34,504 nt of DNA from positions 1 through 34,504 of the forward strand of contig CAZVRW010000032.1 in the NCBI GenBank assembly GCA_964630265.1. The letters are read 5' to 3'. The notes under the pieces are model-generated. The model was not told where the DNA came from. It saw only the letters and a list, made by a program, of their open reading frames with translations, and did not search any database. Source of the stretch: CAZBWP01 sp964630265 (GTDB lineage: Bacteria; Pseudomonadota; Alphaproteobacteria; Rhodospirillales; Defluviicoccaceae). The translations under genes and the position numbers were made by a program. Below are positions 24,075 to 32,469 of the stretch, in pieces; position 1 is the stretch's first letter, and every line of letters begins with the position of its first letter.

Positions 24075-26513
24075 TCAGTATAGTCCCCCTGTCCCCATCG
24101 AGGGACCCTGCTCCATGGTGCCGACGCCGCGCAGGAGGGCGCCACCGGAACCGGGGCCGGTGCCCAGCTTGAACGCTTCCAGGATGACGCCGCCGCCTTC
24201 CGAGCCGGCGCGCCGTCCGGAGTCCAGGTGCACCCGCACCAGGCTGACGTCGGGGGGCACGCGGAACGGCGTCGCCGGCGCGTCTTCCAGCGCCGCCAGC
24301 ATGAAATCGCGGAAGATCGGGGCCGCGGCGCGGCCGCCGGTCTCGCCGCTGCCCAGCGTCTTCGGCTCGTCGAAGCCGACGAAGACGCCGACCACCAGAT
24401 CTGGGGTGAAGCCGATGAACCAGGCGTCCTTGTAGTCGTTGGTCGTCCCGGTCTTGCCGGCGACCGGCTTGCCCACGGCCTTCACGCGGGTCGCCGTGCC
24501 GCGCTGCACCACCCCCTCCAGCATCGAGACCACCTGATAGGCACTGCCCGGAGCGACCAGTTGCGCGCCGGCGTCGGGGATCCACGGCACGGCGGCGCGG
24601 GCGGAGGCGCCACTCCCGCTGCACGACTCACAGGCCCGCGCGTCGTGGCGATAGACCGTGCGGCCGTGGCGATCCTGCACCCGGTCGATCAGCGTCGGGG
24701 TGATGTGCTGGCCGCCGTTGACGATCATGGCATAGGCGGTGGTGAGCTTCAGCAGCGTCGTCTCGCCGGCGCCGAGGGCATAGGCCAGCTGGTTCGGCAT
24801 CCGGTCGAAGATGTTGAAGCGGACCGAGGTGTCGGCGATCTTCTGGATGCCCACTGCCTGCGCCAAGCGCACCGTCATCAGGTTGCGCGACAATTCCAGG
24901 CCGCGGCGCATGGTGGTCGGGCCGTAGAACCGGTTGGTGTAGTTGGTGGGCCGCCACAGCGGCAGCCCCGGCCCCTGGCTGATGGCGATCGGCGCATCGA
25001 GGATCAGCTGCGAGGGGACGTAGTCGTTCTCCAGCGCCGTCAGGTAGACGAACGGCTTGAACGCCGACCCGGTCTGCCGCATCGCCTGGGTCGCCCGGTT
25101 GAATTCGCTGCGCCCGTAGTTGAAGCCGCCGGCGAGCGCGAGCACCCGTCCGGTATGTGGATCGAGGGCGACCAGGGCGCCATCGACATTGGGAATCTGG
25201 CGCAGGCTGTAGGCGCTGTTGCTCGCGGCCACGTCGGCCACGTCGCTCGTCAGCGGTTCGACCGCCACCACGTCACCGACAGCGACGACGTCGGCCGGCC
25301 GGCGGGGCGCCGCGCCGACGCGCTGCTCCGGCCGCCAAGCGTTCGCCCATTTCATCTCCGCGAACGGGATCGTACCGCGTTCGCCGTCAACGAAGCCGAT
25401 CGTCGCGGCCGTGTCGTTCACCGCCAGGACCGCCGCCATCACCCAGGGGGCCATCAGCTCCGGCGGAGGCGGCAGCGCCGACAGCTGCTGCTGCCAGTCC
25501 GCCGGCGCCTCGCCCTGCTCGACCCCGGAGAGCCGGGCGAGCGGCCCGCGCCAGCCATGCCGGCGGTCATAGGCGATCAGGCCGCGGCGCAATTCGCGAT
25601 CGGCGATCTCCTGCAGGCGCGGATCCAGGGTCGAGCGGACCACGAGCCCGCCTTCGTACAGCGATTTCTCGCCGTATTTCGTGGCGATTTCGCGGCGGAT
25701 GTCCTCGGCGAAATAGTCCGCCCGCACGGTATCGGCCTCGATCCGCCGATACAGCCGGATGTCGGTGGCAATGGCGGCATCGTGCTCGGCTCGGGTGATG
25801 TAGCCGTCCTCGAACATGCGCCCGACGACCCAGTCGCGACGCTCCCGCGCCGCTCGGGGCCTGCGATCCGGATCGTAGTTGTTGGGCGCCTTGGGCAGTG
25901 CCGCCAGATAGGCCGCCTCGGCGATGCTCAACTCGTCGAGGGTCTTGTTGAAATAGTTCAGGGAGGCCGCCGTCACGCCGTAGGAACCGCGCCCGAGATA
26001 GATCTCGTTGAGGTAGAGCTCGAGGATCTTCTCCTTCGAGAAGGCGCGTTCGATGCGAAACGAGATCAAAGCCTCCTTGAGCTTGCGGGTGATCGACACT
26101 TCGTTGCCGAGAAGGAAGTTCTTGGCGACCTGTTGGGTGATCGTCGACGCGCCGACCAGCCGGCGATCGGAGCCGAAGTTCTGCACGTTGGTCAGGGCAG
26201 CGCGGACGATGCCGAATACGTCAATGCCCGGATGCGTGAAGAACGTCTTGTCCTCGGCCGACAGGAACGCCTCGATGAGCCGCGGCGGGATCACGTCGAT
26301 CGGCACGAAGATCCGCCGCTCGATGGCGTATTCGGCGAACAGCCGGCCATCGCCGGCGTAGAGGCGGGTGGTGATCGGCGGCTCGTAATCGGCCAACTGG
26401 GCATAGTCGGGGAGGTCGCCACCGAATCGGTGGAACACCCAGGCCGTTGCGACCCCGACCAACAGAACGAGAATCACCAGCAGCGACGCCGCTGCTGCCA
26501 GAAAACGCGTCAT
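24075..26513 (-). CDS. mrcA: penicillin-binding protein 1A, bifunctional peptidoglycan synthase
   Basis: The protein has 812 residues from ATG 26513, where the cytoplasmic stub MTRF and a membrane anchor (about 6-27) begin; an upstream in-frame Met at 26600 is less likely. The glycosyltransferase domain has SAEDKTFFTHPGID (catalytic E87), GASTITQQVAKNFLL and YLNEIYLGRGSYGV. The transpeptidase domain has S483-x-x-K486 (TGSAFKPF), SRN (542-544) and KTGTTND (687-). An OB-like insert lies between them (about 320-430). It polymerises glycan strands and crosslinks peptides on the periplasmic side. A pair CESC near residue 628 in the transpeptidase is unusual but lies in a variable loop. Confidence 0.95.
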   Translation of the reverse strand: MTRFLAAAASLLVILVLLVGVATAWVFHRFGGDLPDYAQLADYEPPITTRLYAGDGRLFAEYAIERRIFVPIDVIPPRLIEAFLSAEDKTFFTHPGIDVFGIVRAALTNVQNFGSDRRLVGASTITQQVAKNFLLGNEVSITRKLKEALISFRIERAFSKEKILELYLNEIYLGRGSYGVTAASLNYFNKTLDELSIAEAAYLAALPKAPNNYDPDRRPRAARERRDWVVGRMFEDGYITRAEHDAAIATDIRLYRRIEADTVRADYFAEDIRREIATKYGEKSLYEGGLVVRSTLDPRLQEIADRELRRGLIAYDRRHGWRGPLARLSGVEQGEAPADWQQQLSALPPPPELMAPWVMAAVLAVNDTAATIGFVDGERGTIPFAEMKWANAWRPEQRVGAAPRRPADVVAVGDVVAVEPLTSDVADVAASNSAYSLRQIPNVDGALVALDPHTGRVLALAGGFNYGRSEFNRATQAMRQTGSAFKPFVYLTALENDYVPSQLILDAPIAISQGPGLPLWRPTNYTNRFYGPTTMRRGLELSRNLMTVRLAQAVGIQKIADTSVRFNIFDRMPNQLAYALGAGETTLLKLTTAYAMIVNGGQHITPTLIDRVQDRHGRTVYRHDARACESCSGSGASARAAVPWIPDAGAQLVAPGSAYQVVSMLEGVVQRGTATRVKAVGKPVAGKTGTTNDYKDAWFIGFTPDLVVGVFVGFDEPKTLGSGETGGRAAAPIFRDFMLAALEDAPATPFRVPPDVSLVRVHLDSGRRAGSEGGGVILEAFKLGTGPGSGGALLRGVGTMEQGPSMGTGGLY

Positions 26514-26533
26514 AAGCTCCGTCTCGCAATGCG

Positions 26534-26561
26534 GCCGACGGGGTGCCCCCGCTCCGTCGGC
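26534..26561. repeat. short perfect hairpin between acuI and mrcA
   Basis: GCCGACGG (26534-26541) and CCGTCGGC (26554-26561) can form an 8-bp stem with a 12-base loop in the mrcA leader. There is no T-run, so it is not a convincing terminator; a leader structure of mrcA is possible. Confidence 0.35.
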
Positions 26562-26681
26562 ATTCCCCCATCCGTTGCCTGAAACGCACTCCTTAATCAA
26601 GCGGCCTGTTGACGATCGGGCCCGCCCGCCACCGTTTCCCCAGCCGCGCGCCGCCGTTCGGGCATTCGGGCGGCCAAGCGC

Positions 26682-27695
26682 TCAGGCGTTGAGATCGACG
26701 ACGGTGCGGCCGGCCACCTGGCCCTTCAGGATCGACTTGCCGAGCGCCGGCAGGTCTTCCAGCGGCACCACCCGCGTCATCGCCTTGAGCTTGTCCATGG
26801 GCAGGTCGCGGGCGAGGCGCGGCCACGCGATCAGCCGCCGCTCGGTCGGGCAGGTGGCGGAGTCGATGCCGAGCAGGTTGATGCCGCGCAACAGGAACGG
26901 GATCACCGTGGCGGTGAACTTGACGCCGCCGGCGTTACCCACCGATGCACAGCTCGCCCAGTAGCAGAGATTGCCCAGCGCGTTGCCGAGGATGGCGCCG
27001 CCGACGTTGTCGATCATGCCGGACCAGCGCTCCGGTCCCATCGGCCCTTTCGGGGGCGCCTCCAGCTCGGCGCGGTCGACGATGCTGGTGGCTCCCAAAT
27101 CCTTCAAATAGTCGGCCTGCTCCGGCCGGCCCGTCGCCGCCGCCACCCGGTAGCCCAGGTTGGCGAGCAGCGCCACGGCGATGCTGCCGACGCCGCCGGC
27201 CGCGCCGGTGACCAGCACCTCGCCCTTGTTCTCCGGCCTGAGGCCGTGCTCTTCCAGGGCCATCACGGCGAGCATGGCGGTGAAGCCGGCGGTGCCGATG
27301 GCCATCGCCTGTTCCAGCGTCATTCCCGCCGGCAGCGGCACCAGCCAGTCGGATTTGACGCGGGCCCGCCCGGCGTAGCCGCCCCAATGCACCTCGCCAA
27401 CACGCCAGCCGGTGAGGATGACCGCGTCGCCGGGCCGGAAGCGCGGCGACTCCGAGGCGACGACGACGCCCGAGAAATCGATGCCGGGGACGTGCGGATA
27501 AGTGCGGACCAGCTTGCCGATGCCGCTCAGGATCATGCCGTCCTTGTAGTTCAGGTCCGAGTACTTGACGTCGACCAGGACGTCGCCCTCCGGCAGGGCG
27601 CTGTCGTCCAGCGTCGTGATGTGGGGGGTAACGCCCCCCTCGTCCTGTTCCAGCACCAGCGCCTTGAAGCCGCTATCGCTCATCGCGTTGCCCAT
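26682..27695 (-). CDS. acuI: acrylyl-CoA reductase / YhdH-type quinone oxidoreductase
   Basis: The protein has 337 residues. ATG 27695 follows GGGGAGG. It is a zinc-free medium-chain dehydrogenase: the catalytic-domain pattern is SDLNYKDGMILSG, HVPGIDFSGVV and GWRVGEVHWGGYA, and the NADPH fold has VTGAAGGVGSIAV. The ending EDLPALGKSILKGQVAGRTVVDL is typical of the AcuI/YhdH group. AcuI reduces toxic acryloyl-CoA to propionyl-CoA with NADPH, for example during DMSP or 3-hydroxypropionate metabolism; YhdH of E. coli does the same in vitro. No dddL or acuK genes are in view. A tandem operator-like repeat sits just upstream, which suggests repressor control. Confidence 0.9.
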   Translation of the reverse strand: MGNAMSDSGFKALVLEQDEGGVTPHITTLDDSALPEGDVLVDVKYSDLNYKDGMILSGIGKLVRTYPHVPGIDFSGVVVASESPRFRPGDAVILTGWRVGEVHWGGYAGRARVKSDWLVPLPAGMTLEQAMAIGTAGFTAMLAVMALEEHGLRPENKGEVLVTGAAGGVGSIAVALLANLGYRVAAATGRPEQADYLKDLGATSIVDRAELEAPPKGPMGPERWSGMIDNVGGAILGNALGNLCYWASCASVGNAGGVKFTATVIPFLLRGINLLGIDSATCPTERRLIAWPRLARDLPMDKLKAMTRVVPLEDLPALGKSILKGQVAGRTVVDLNA

Positions 27696-27717
27696 GCTCG
27701 CATCCTCCCCGAAGTTC

Positions 27718-27772
27718 GTTGACGGTCGTCTGACATTGTCAACCTCGTTGACCGTCACCTCACATTGTCGAC
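27718..27772 (-). promoter_or_regulatory. tandem 29-bp operator-like repeat upstream of acuI
   Basis: On the minus strand two 29-base copies (identical at 23 positions) lie head to tail. Each begins GT(C/T)GACAATGT and ends GTCAACGA, so GTYGAC/GTCAAC dyads recur four times. The proximal copy contains TGACAATGTCA, palindromic apart from its centre, and a TTGACA that could be a -35 element. It ends 22 bases before the acuI start. A TetR- or MarR-type repressor such as an AcuR-like protein would fit, but no regulator gene is adjacent. Confidence 0.55.
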
Positions 27773-27809
27773 GCGACGCCCGGTCGGGTCAATGCCCCCA
27801 CCGGCGCCG

Positions 27810-29582
27810 TCATGACGCCGCACTCGCCTCGGTGGGGGCGGCGGCGCCCGCCGCCATGGCGCGCGCGGCGGCCTCCGGGTCGAGAGCGCGCACCGCCTCG
27901 TACTGGCTCAGGAACACCCGGCCCTCGAAGTGCTGGAAGAAATCCGAGCGCTTGAGCCGATCCATCACCGGCCCCTTCACCTCGGAGAGATGGAAGGTGA
28001 CGCCGGCGGCCTTCAGCCGGTCGATGATCGCCTCCAGGCTCTCCAGCGCGCTGGAATCGATCAGGTTGACCGCCGGGCACATGAGGATCACGTGCTCCAG
28101 CGCCGGCTGCTCGGCGACGAAGGCGAGCAACTGATCCTCCAGATACCGCGCGTTGGCGAAGTAGAGGCTTTCGTCGACGCGTACCGTCAGCAGCTTCGGG
28201 CTGGTCACCACCGAATGGCGGAGGACATTGCGGAAATGCTCGGTGCCCGGCACCTGGCCGACGATCGCCATATGCGGGCGGCTGGTGCGCCAGAGATAGA
28301 GCGCCAGCGAGAGCGCGACGCCGGTGACGACACCGGCCTCGACGCCGACGGCGAGCACCACGACGATCGTCGCCGCCATCGCAGCGAAGTCGGCCTTCGA
28401 GTATCGCCATGTGCGCTTCAGCGCCCCGAGGTCGACCAGCGACAGCACCGCGACGATGATCGTCGCCGCCAGCACCGCCTTCGGCAGGTCGAAGAACAGG
28501 TGCGTCAGGAACAGCGCCGTCAGCGCGATGCCGGCGGCGGTGAACACGCCGGCGAGGGGCGTCGCCGCCCCGGCATCGAAGTTGACCACGGAGCGGGCAA
28601 AGCCGCCGGAAACGGGAAACCCGCCGCTCACCGCCGCGGCGACGTTGGCGGCGCCGAGGCCGACCAGTTCCTGGTCGGGATCGATGCGCTGGCGTTTTCT
28701 CGCGGCCAGCGACTGCGCCACCGAGACCGACTCAACGAAGCCAATGACGCTGATCAGCACCGCCGCCGGCAGCAATTTGGGCCACAGCTCGGCATCCAGC
28801 GGCGGCAGAGTCAACGGCGGCAGCCCCGGCGGAATCTCGCCGACGATGGCGACGCCTTCGGCGGCGAGGCCGAGCACGCCCACCGCCGCGGTGGAGACGA
28901 TGACGGCGGCGACCGGTCCCGCCTTGGTGACCACGTCGGCGAGGCGGGGGCCGAAGCCCATGCGTTGCAGCAGCGGCTTCAGGCCGGTGCGCACGGCGAA
29001 CAGGAACGCCACCGCGAGCCCGCCGACGACCACCGTCGGGCCGTTGGCGGCGGCGGCGTGGTGGGCGAGGGCGGCGGCGATTTCGAGCAATGTGTGGCCA
29101 TCCGCCGGCACACCGAGAATGTGCTTGAGCTGGCTCGCGGCGATCAGGATGCCCGATGCCGTGATGAAGCCGGAGATCACCGGATGGCTCAGCAGGTTGG
29201 CGAGAAAGCCGAGACGGGCGAGCCCCATGACGATGAGGAACAGCCCGGAGAGCAGGGCGAGGGCGATCGCCGCCGTCAGATATTCGGGGCTGCCGGGCGT
29301 GGCGATCTGGCCGACCGCGGCGGCGGTCATCAGCGAGACCACGGCGACCGGACCGACGGCCAGCGTCCGGCTGGTGCCGAAGAGCGCGTAGCCGATCAGC
29401 GGCAGGATCGAGGCATAGAGCCCGACCTCGGGCGGCAGGCCGGCGAGCAACGCATAGGCGAGGCTCTGGGGGATCAGCATGATGGTGACGATCACCGCGG
29501 CGAGCAGGTCGTCGGCGAGGGTCGCGCGATCGTACTGGCGGCCCCACGCCAGCGCCGGGATGTAGCGCGCCAGTCGTTGCAT
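27810..29582 (-). CDS. SulP-family anion permease with STAS domain
   Basis: The protein has 590 residues. The transmembrane part (about 1-400) has the SulP signatures LLAAVIVTIMLIPQSLAYALLAGLPPEVGLYAS (in parts: IMLIPQSLAYALLAG, PPEVGLYASILP), FGTSRTLAVGPVAVVSLM and ELVGLGAANVAAAVSGGFPVSG (in parts: ELVGLGAANV, SGGFPVSGG). The C-terminal STAS domain (about 440-560) has VDESLYFANARYLEDQL and the NLIDSSALESLEAI loop. SulP proteins carry sulfate, bicarbonate or other anions. As the last gene after yeeE-yeeE-blh it plausibly exports sulfite or sulfate made by sulfide detoxification. The gap to blh is 38 bases, so it is likely the same transcript. Confidence 0.93.
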   Translation of the reverse strand: MQRLARYIPALAWGRQYDRATLADDLLAAVIVTIMLIPQSLAYALLAGLPPEVGLYASILPLIGYALFGTSRTLAVGPVAVVSLMTAAAVGQIATPGSPEYLTAAIALALLSGLFLIVMGLARLGFLANLLSHPVISGFITASGILIAASQLKHILGVPADGHTLLEIAAALAHHAAAANGPTVVVGGLAVAFLFAVRTGLKPLLQRMGFGPRLADVVTKAGPVAAVIVSTAAVGVLGLAAEGVAIVGEIPPGLPPLTLPPLDAELWPKLLPAAVLISVIGFVESVSVAQSLAARKRQRIDPDQELVGLGAANVAAAVSGGFPVSGGFARSVVNFDAGAATPLAGVFTAAGIALTALFLTHLFFDLPKAVLAATIIVAVLSLVDLGALKRTWRYSKADFAAMAATIVVVLAVGVEAGVVTGVALSLALYLWRTSRPHMAIVGQVPGTEHFRNVLRHSVVTSPKLLTVRVDESLYFANARYLEDQLLAFVAEQPALEHVILMCPAVNLIDSSALESLEAIIDRLKAAGVTFHLSEVKGPVMDRLKRSDFFQHFEGRVFLSQYEAVRALDPEAAARAMAAGAAAPTEASAAS

Positions 29583-29620
29583 GGTGATGGTTTCCCCCGA
29601 ACGGCGGCGGCGCCGGCGGC

Positions 29621-30529
29621 TCAGAGCACGTCCAGCGGGATCTTCAGATAGCGGATGCCATTGGTCTCCGGCGGCGGCAGCGCGCCGGCCCGCATGTTGA
29701 CCTGCACCGACGGCAGGATCAGGCGCGGCATCCGGAGCGTCTTGTCGCGGGCGGTGCGCATCTCGACGAAGGCATCCTCGCTGACGCCGTCGTGCACGTG
29801 GATGTTGCCGCGACGCTGCGCGCCGACCGTCGTCTCCCACACATAGGCATCGCGGCCGGGCGCCTTGTAGTCGTGGCAAAGGAACAGCCGCGTCGCCTCG
29901 GGCAGGTCGAGGATCTGCCGGATCGAGCGGTAGAGCTGGCGCGCGTCGCCGCCGGGAAAATCGCAGCGGGCGGTGCCGTAGTCGGGCATGAACAGGGTGT
30001 CGCCGACGAAGGCGGCATCGCCGATCAGGTAGACCATGCAGGCCGGCGTGTGGCCCGGGGTGTGCATGGCCGACGCCGTCAGTCCGCCCACCTGGAAGGT
30101 CTCGCCGTCCTGCAACAGATGGTCGAACTGGCTGCCGTCGACGGCGAAGTCGGGCTCGGCGTTGAACAGGGTCTTGAAGGTCTGCTGCACCACGGTGATG
30201 TTGAAGCCGATGGCGGTGCGCCCGCCCAGCGCCGCCTGCAGATAGGGGTCGGCGGTGAGGTGGTCGGCGTGGACGTGGGTCTCGAGGATCCACTGGACGG
30301 TGAGCCCGCGTTCGCGGACGTGCGCGATGATCGCGTCGGCCGCGTCCGTGCTCGTCCGGCCCGATGCATTGTCATAGTTCAGCACCGAGTCGATGATTGC
30401 GCAGGCGCCGGTGGCCGGATCGCTGACCACGTAACTGACGGCGAACGTCGGCTCGTCGAAGAAGGCCTGGATGTCCGGTCCGCCCGACGTGGCGGGCACC
30501 GCTTGTTGATGGCTCTCCGCGGCGGTCAT
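29621..30529 (-). CDS. blh: Blh-type MBL-fold persulfide dioxygenase
   Basis: The protein has 302 residues. MBL metal motifs are HVHADH (H85, H87, D89, H90), HTPGHTPACMVYL (H160), FVGDTLF (D177) and LFLCHDY for the last histidine. The arrangement ETHVHADHLTA...GHTPG..GD is that of ETHE1/Blh persulfide dioxygenases, which oxidise glutathione persulfide with O2 to sulfite using one iron. The extension after the last metal ligand (GNIHVHDGVSEDAFVEMR, LPSVQVNMRAG) is typical of the Blh subgroup. The operon context of two YeeE/YedE half-transporters and a SulP permease matches the BigR/Blh sulfide-detoxification operons of Agrobacterium and Xylella, although a rhodanese domain and the BigR gene are not here. 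Confidence 0.92.
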   Translation of the reverse strand: MTAAESHQQAVPATSGGPDIQAFFDEPTFAVSYVVSDPATGACAIIDSVLNYDNASGRTSTDAADAIIAHVRERGLTVQWILETHVHADHLTADPYLQAALGGRTAIGFNITVVQQTFKTLFNAEPDFAVDGSQFDHLLQDGETFQVGGLTASAMHTPGHTPACMVYLIGDAAFVGDTLFMPDYGTARCDFPGGDARQLYRSIRQILDLPEATRLFLCHDYKAPGRDAYVWETTVGAQRRGNIHVHDGVSEDAFVEMRTARDKTLRMPRLILPSVQVNMRAGALPPPETNGIRYLKIPLDVL

Positions 30530-30547
30530 GCGCCTCCTCCCCGGCGG

Positions 30548-31003
30548 TCAGGTGGCCGACGGCGTCGCCGGGCGGCCGGAGCCGACGAGGCCGCGATCGC
30601 CGAGCCAGCGGGCGAGGATCATCCCCACCGCCATGGCGACCACGAAGGCGATGGTCTCGCGGAAGCCCAGCGCCAAACCGGCGATCGCCGGGCCGGGACA
30701 AAAGCCGGCCAGCCCCCAACCGGCGCCGAACAGCACGGCGCCGCCGATCAGCCGGGCGTCCAGGTCGCGGCGCGTCGGCACGGCGAACGTCGCCTCGAAC
30801 AGCGGCCGGTCGCGGCGGAAGGCGAGACGGTAGCCTGTGAAGGTGACGACGACGGCACCGCCCATGACGAAGGCCAGGCTCGGGTCCCAGGCGCCGGCGA
30901 TGTCGAGGAACGCCTGCACCTTGGCCGGATTGATCATTTCGGAGACGACGAAGCCGAGGCCGAACAGGGCGCCGGCGACGAGCCCGGCGAGCGCGCGCAG
31001 CAT
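30548..31003 (-). CDS. YeeE/YedE-family half-transporter, second (DUF6691-like)
   Basis: The protein has 151 residues and starts 4 bases after the first YeeE gene stops. It has about four membrane helices with the patterns GLGFVVSEMINPAKVQAFLD, TRRDLDARLIGGAVLFGAGW and GFCPGPAIAGL, the last with a conserved cysteine. Together with the preceding protein it corresponds to the two halves of a YeeE/YedE (TsuA-like) sulfur-compound transporter, called PmpB in BigR-type operons. It is predicted to move a thiosulfate- or persulfide-like species across the inner membrane. The substrate is inferred from context. Confidence 0.9.
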   Translation of the reverse strand: MLRALAGLVAGALFGLGFVVSEMINPAKVQAFLDIAGAWDPSLAFVMGGAVVVTFTGYRLAFRRDRPLFEATFAVPTRRDLDARLIGGAVLFGAGWGLAGFCPGPAIAGLALGFRETIAFVVAMAVGMILARWLGDRGLVGSGRPATPSAT

Positions 31004-31007
31004 GGCG

Positions 31008-31436
31008 TCAGCCTCCCAGTCCGTGGCGGACGACGAAGACGACCGCGCCGGCGGTCAGCATGAAGGCGAGGACGGCGACGAGGGAGCGCGGCGACAGCCG
31101 GGCCAGGCCGCACACCCCGTGACCACTGGTGCAGCCATTGCCGATGGTGGTCCCCACCCCGACCAGCAACCCCGCCGCCACCATCAGCGGCAGCCCGCCG
31201 GCAAACGTCACGGTCGGCGTGACGCCCATCACCAGCATCGGCGCCAGCACGCCGACGACGAGGCCGACGACGAAGGCGAGCCGCCACCCCCAGTCGCTTG
31301 CCGGTCGTGGCGGCAACAGGCTGCCGGCGATGCCGCTGATCCCGGCGATACGGCCGTTGGCGACCATCAGCACGACAGCGCCGAGGCCGATGAGCACGCC
31401 GCCGATGGTGGCGGCGACGGGCGTGAATGTCGTCAT
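31008..31436 (-). CDS. YeeE/YedE-family half-transporter, first
   Basis: The protein has 142 residues from ATG 31436, preceded by GGGGG; the open frame upstream encodes only a low-complexity AGQAK repeat and is not used. The membrane protein has the sulfur-transport motif GNGCTSGHGVCGLARLS (C102, C109). In YeeE/TsuA such cysteines relay thiosulfate. It is the first gene of the operon yeeE-yeeE-blh-sulP and corresponds to PmpA. The leader in front holds a G-quadruplex motif and a promoter with operator-like dyads. Confidence 0.9.
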   Translation of the reverse strand: MTTFTPVAATIGGVLIGLGAVVLMVANGRIAGISGIAGSLLPPRPASDWGWRLAFVVGLVVGVLAPMLVMGVTPTVTFAGGLPLMVAAGLLVGVGTTIGNGCTSGHGVCGLARLSPRSLVAVLAFMLTAGAVVFVVRHGLGG

Positions 31437-31521
31437 CTGCGAAGCCCCCTTCGGTCGCGTCTCGGGTGTTGGCCGTGGCGGCCCGCCTTGGCCTGCCTTG
31501 GCTTGGCCCGCCTTGGCTTGG

Positions 31522-31542
31522 CCCGCCCGCCCTGGCCCGCCC
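31522..31542 (-). promoter_or_regulatory. G-quadruplex motif in the leader of the yeeE-blh operon
   Basis: On the minus (transcribed-sense) strand five GGG tracts occur with loops of 1, 3, 1 and 1 bases, satisfying G3N1-7 four times over. It lies about 85 bases before the first start codon and would be in the mRNA if the promoter at 31571-31598 is right. An imperfect CCTTGGCTTGGCCCG repeat (31483-31524) is adjacent on the plus strand. Confidence 0.5.
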
Positions 31543-31557
31543 GCCGGCGACAATAAT

Positions 31558-31598
31558 ATTCGATGTTCCTAATGTACGGATGCGCGCATCCGGGTCAA
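31558..31598 (-). promoter_or_regulatory. promoter and two operator-like dyads for the sulfur operon
   Basis: Reading the minus strand, TTGACC (31598-31593) and TACATT (31576-31571) form a -35/-10 pair with a 16-base spacer. That spacer is exactly the perfect palindrome CGGATGCGCGCATCCG (31577-31592). Overlapping the -10 and the expected start is ATTA-N8-GAAT on the same strand (plus-strand ATTC-N8-TAAT, 31558-31573), one base off the ATTC-N8-GAAT box I recall for the persulfide-responsive ArsR-type repressor SqrR, a BigR relative. Sulfide or persulfide-controlled expression is therefore likely. Confidence 0.6.
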
Positions 31599-31659
31599 AT
31601 GAAAACTGCGCGACCGCGCTCGCGCCCGCAACAGGCATCCCGTGTCAGGCGCAAACTGG

Positions 31660-32469
31660 TCAGGCGCGGAGGAACGGCTGGGCCAGCAGTCGCAGCAGCC
31701 CGCGATCCTCGGGCCGGCGGAAGATCTCGAGGCCGATGGTCATGGCGTCGTGGCCGTCCCGCGGCGCGGCGCGATAGGTGGCGAACAGGCGGTCCCAGAT
31801 CGACAGATTAAAGCCGAAGTTGCTGTTGGTCTCGTCCCGGTGCACCGAGTGGTGGACGCGGTGCATGTCCGGCGTCACCACGACCATGCGGAGTGCCCGG
31901 TCGAGCCCGGCCGGCAGCCGGACGTTGCCGTGGTTGAACATGGCCATGCCGTTGAGGATCACCTCGAACAGCACCACCGCCACGGCCGGCGCGCCGAGCG
32001 CGATCACCACCGCCATCTTGATCAGCATCGAGAAGCCGATCTCGATGGGGTGAAACCGCAACGCCGTCGTCACGTCGAAGTCGACGTCGGTATGGTGCAT
32101 GCGGTGCAGCCGCCAGAGGATCGGCACCCGGTGGAACACCACGTGCTGTGCCCAGATGACGAGATCGAGCAGCAGGATCGAGGCGACGACGGCAACCCAG
32201 GCCGGCACGTCGACGCTGTTTAACAGCCCCCAGCCGTGCTCGGCGGCGATCACCGCCGTGCCGACGGCGACGACGGGAAAGGCGAGGCGCAGCAGGGCGG
32301 CATCGACGACGACAATGCCTAGGTTGGCGGGCCAGCGGCTGCTCCGCGCCACCCCGAGCCGCCGTCGCGGCGCCACCCGTTCCCAGGCGATCATGGCGAG
32401 CAGGACGCCGGCGAAGACGCCCAGGCGCACCCACGCCTGATCGGCCACGATCAGGTCCGCCATCGGCAT
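31660..32469 (-). CDS. sterol desaturase / fatty acid hydroxylase family membrane protein
   Basis: The protein has 269 residues. ATG 32469 follows GAGAG; a second Met two codons later is an alternative. Membrane helices surround the eight-histidine di-iron set, seen as H109xxxH113 (QHVVFHR), H122xxHH (LHRMHHT), H139 (LRFHPIEIG), H180 (MFNHGNV) and H203xxHH (DMHRVHHS). RFHPIEIG and DETNSNFGFNLSIWDRLF are family signatures. Members hydroxylate or desaturate lipids, sterols or carotenoids using O2; the lipid used here is not known. It lies upstream of the sulfur operon on the same strand but with its own 220-base separation. Confidence 0.92.
   Translation of the reverse strand: MPMADLIVADQAWVRLGVFAGVLLAMIAWERVAPRRRLGVARSSRWPANLGIVVVDAALLRLAFPVVAVGTAVIAAEHGWGLLNSVDVPAWVAVVASILLLDLVIWAQHVVFHRVPILWRLHRMHHTDVDFDVTTALRFHPIEIGFSMLIKMAVVIALGAPAVAVVLFEVILNGMAMFNHGNVRLPAGLDRALRMVVVTPDMHRVHHSVHRDETNSNFGFNLSIWDRLFATYRAAPRDGHDAMTIGLEIFRRPEDRGLLRLLAQPFLRA

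Noticed and set aside
31008..31553. N-terminal extension of the first YeeE protein starting at 31553
   Set aside because: The extra 39 residues are a low-complexity AGQAK repeat from leader DNA that also carries the G-rich motif; ATG 31436 has a ribosome site and fits the family length.
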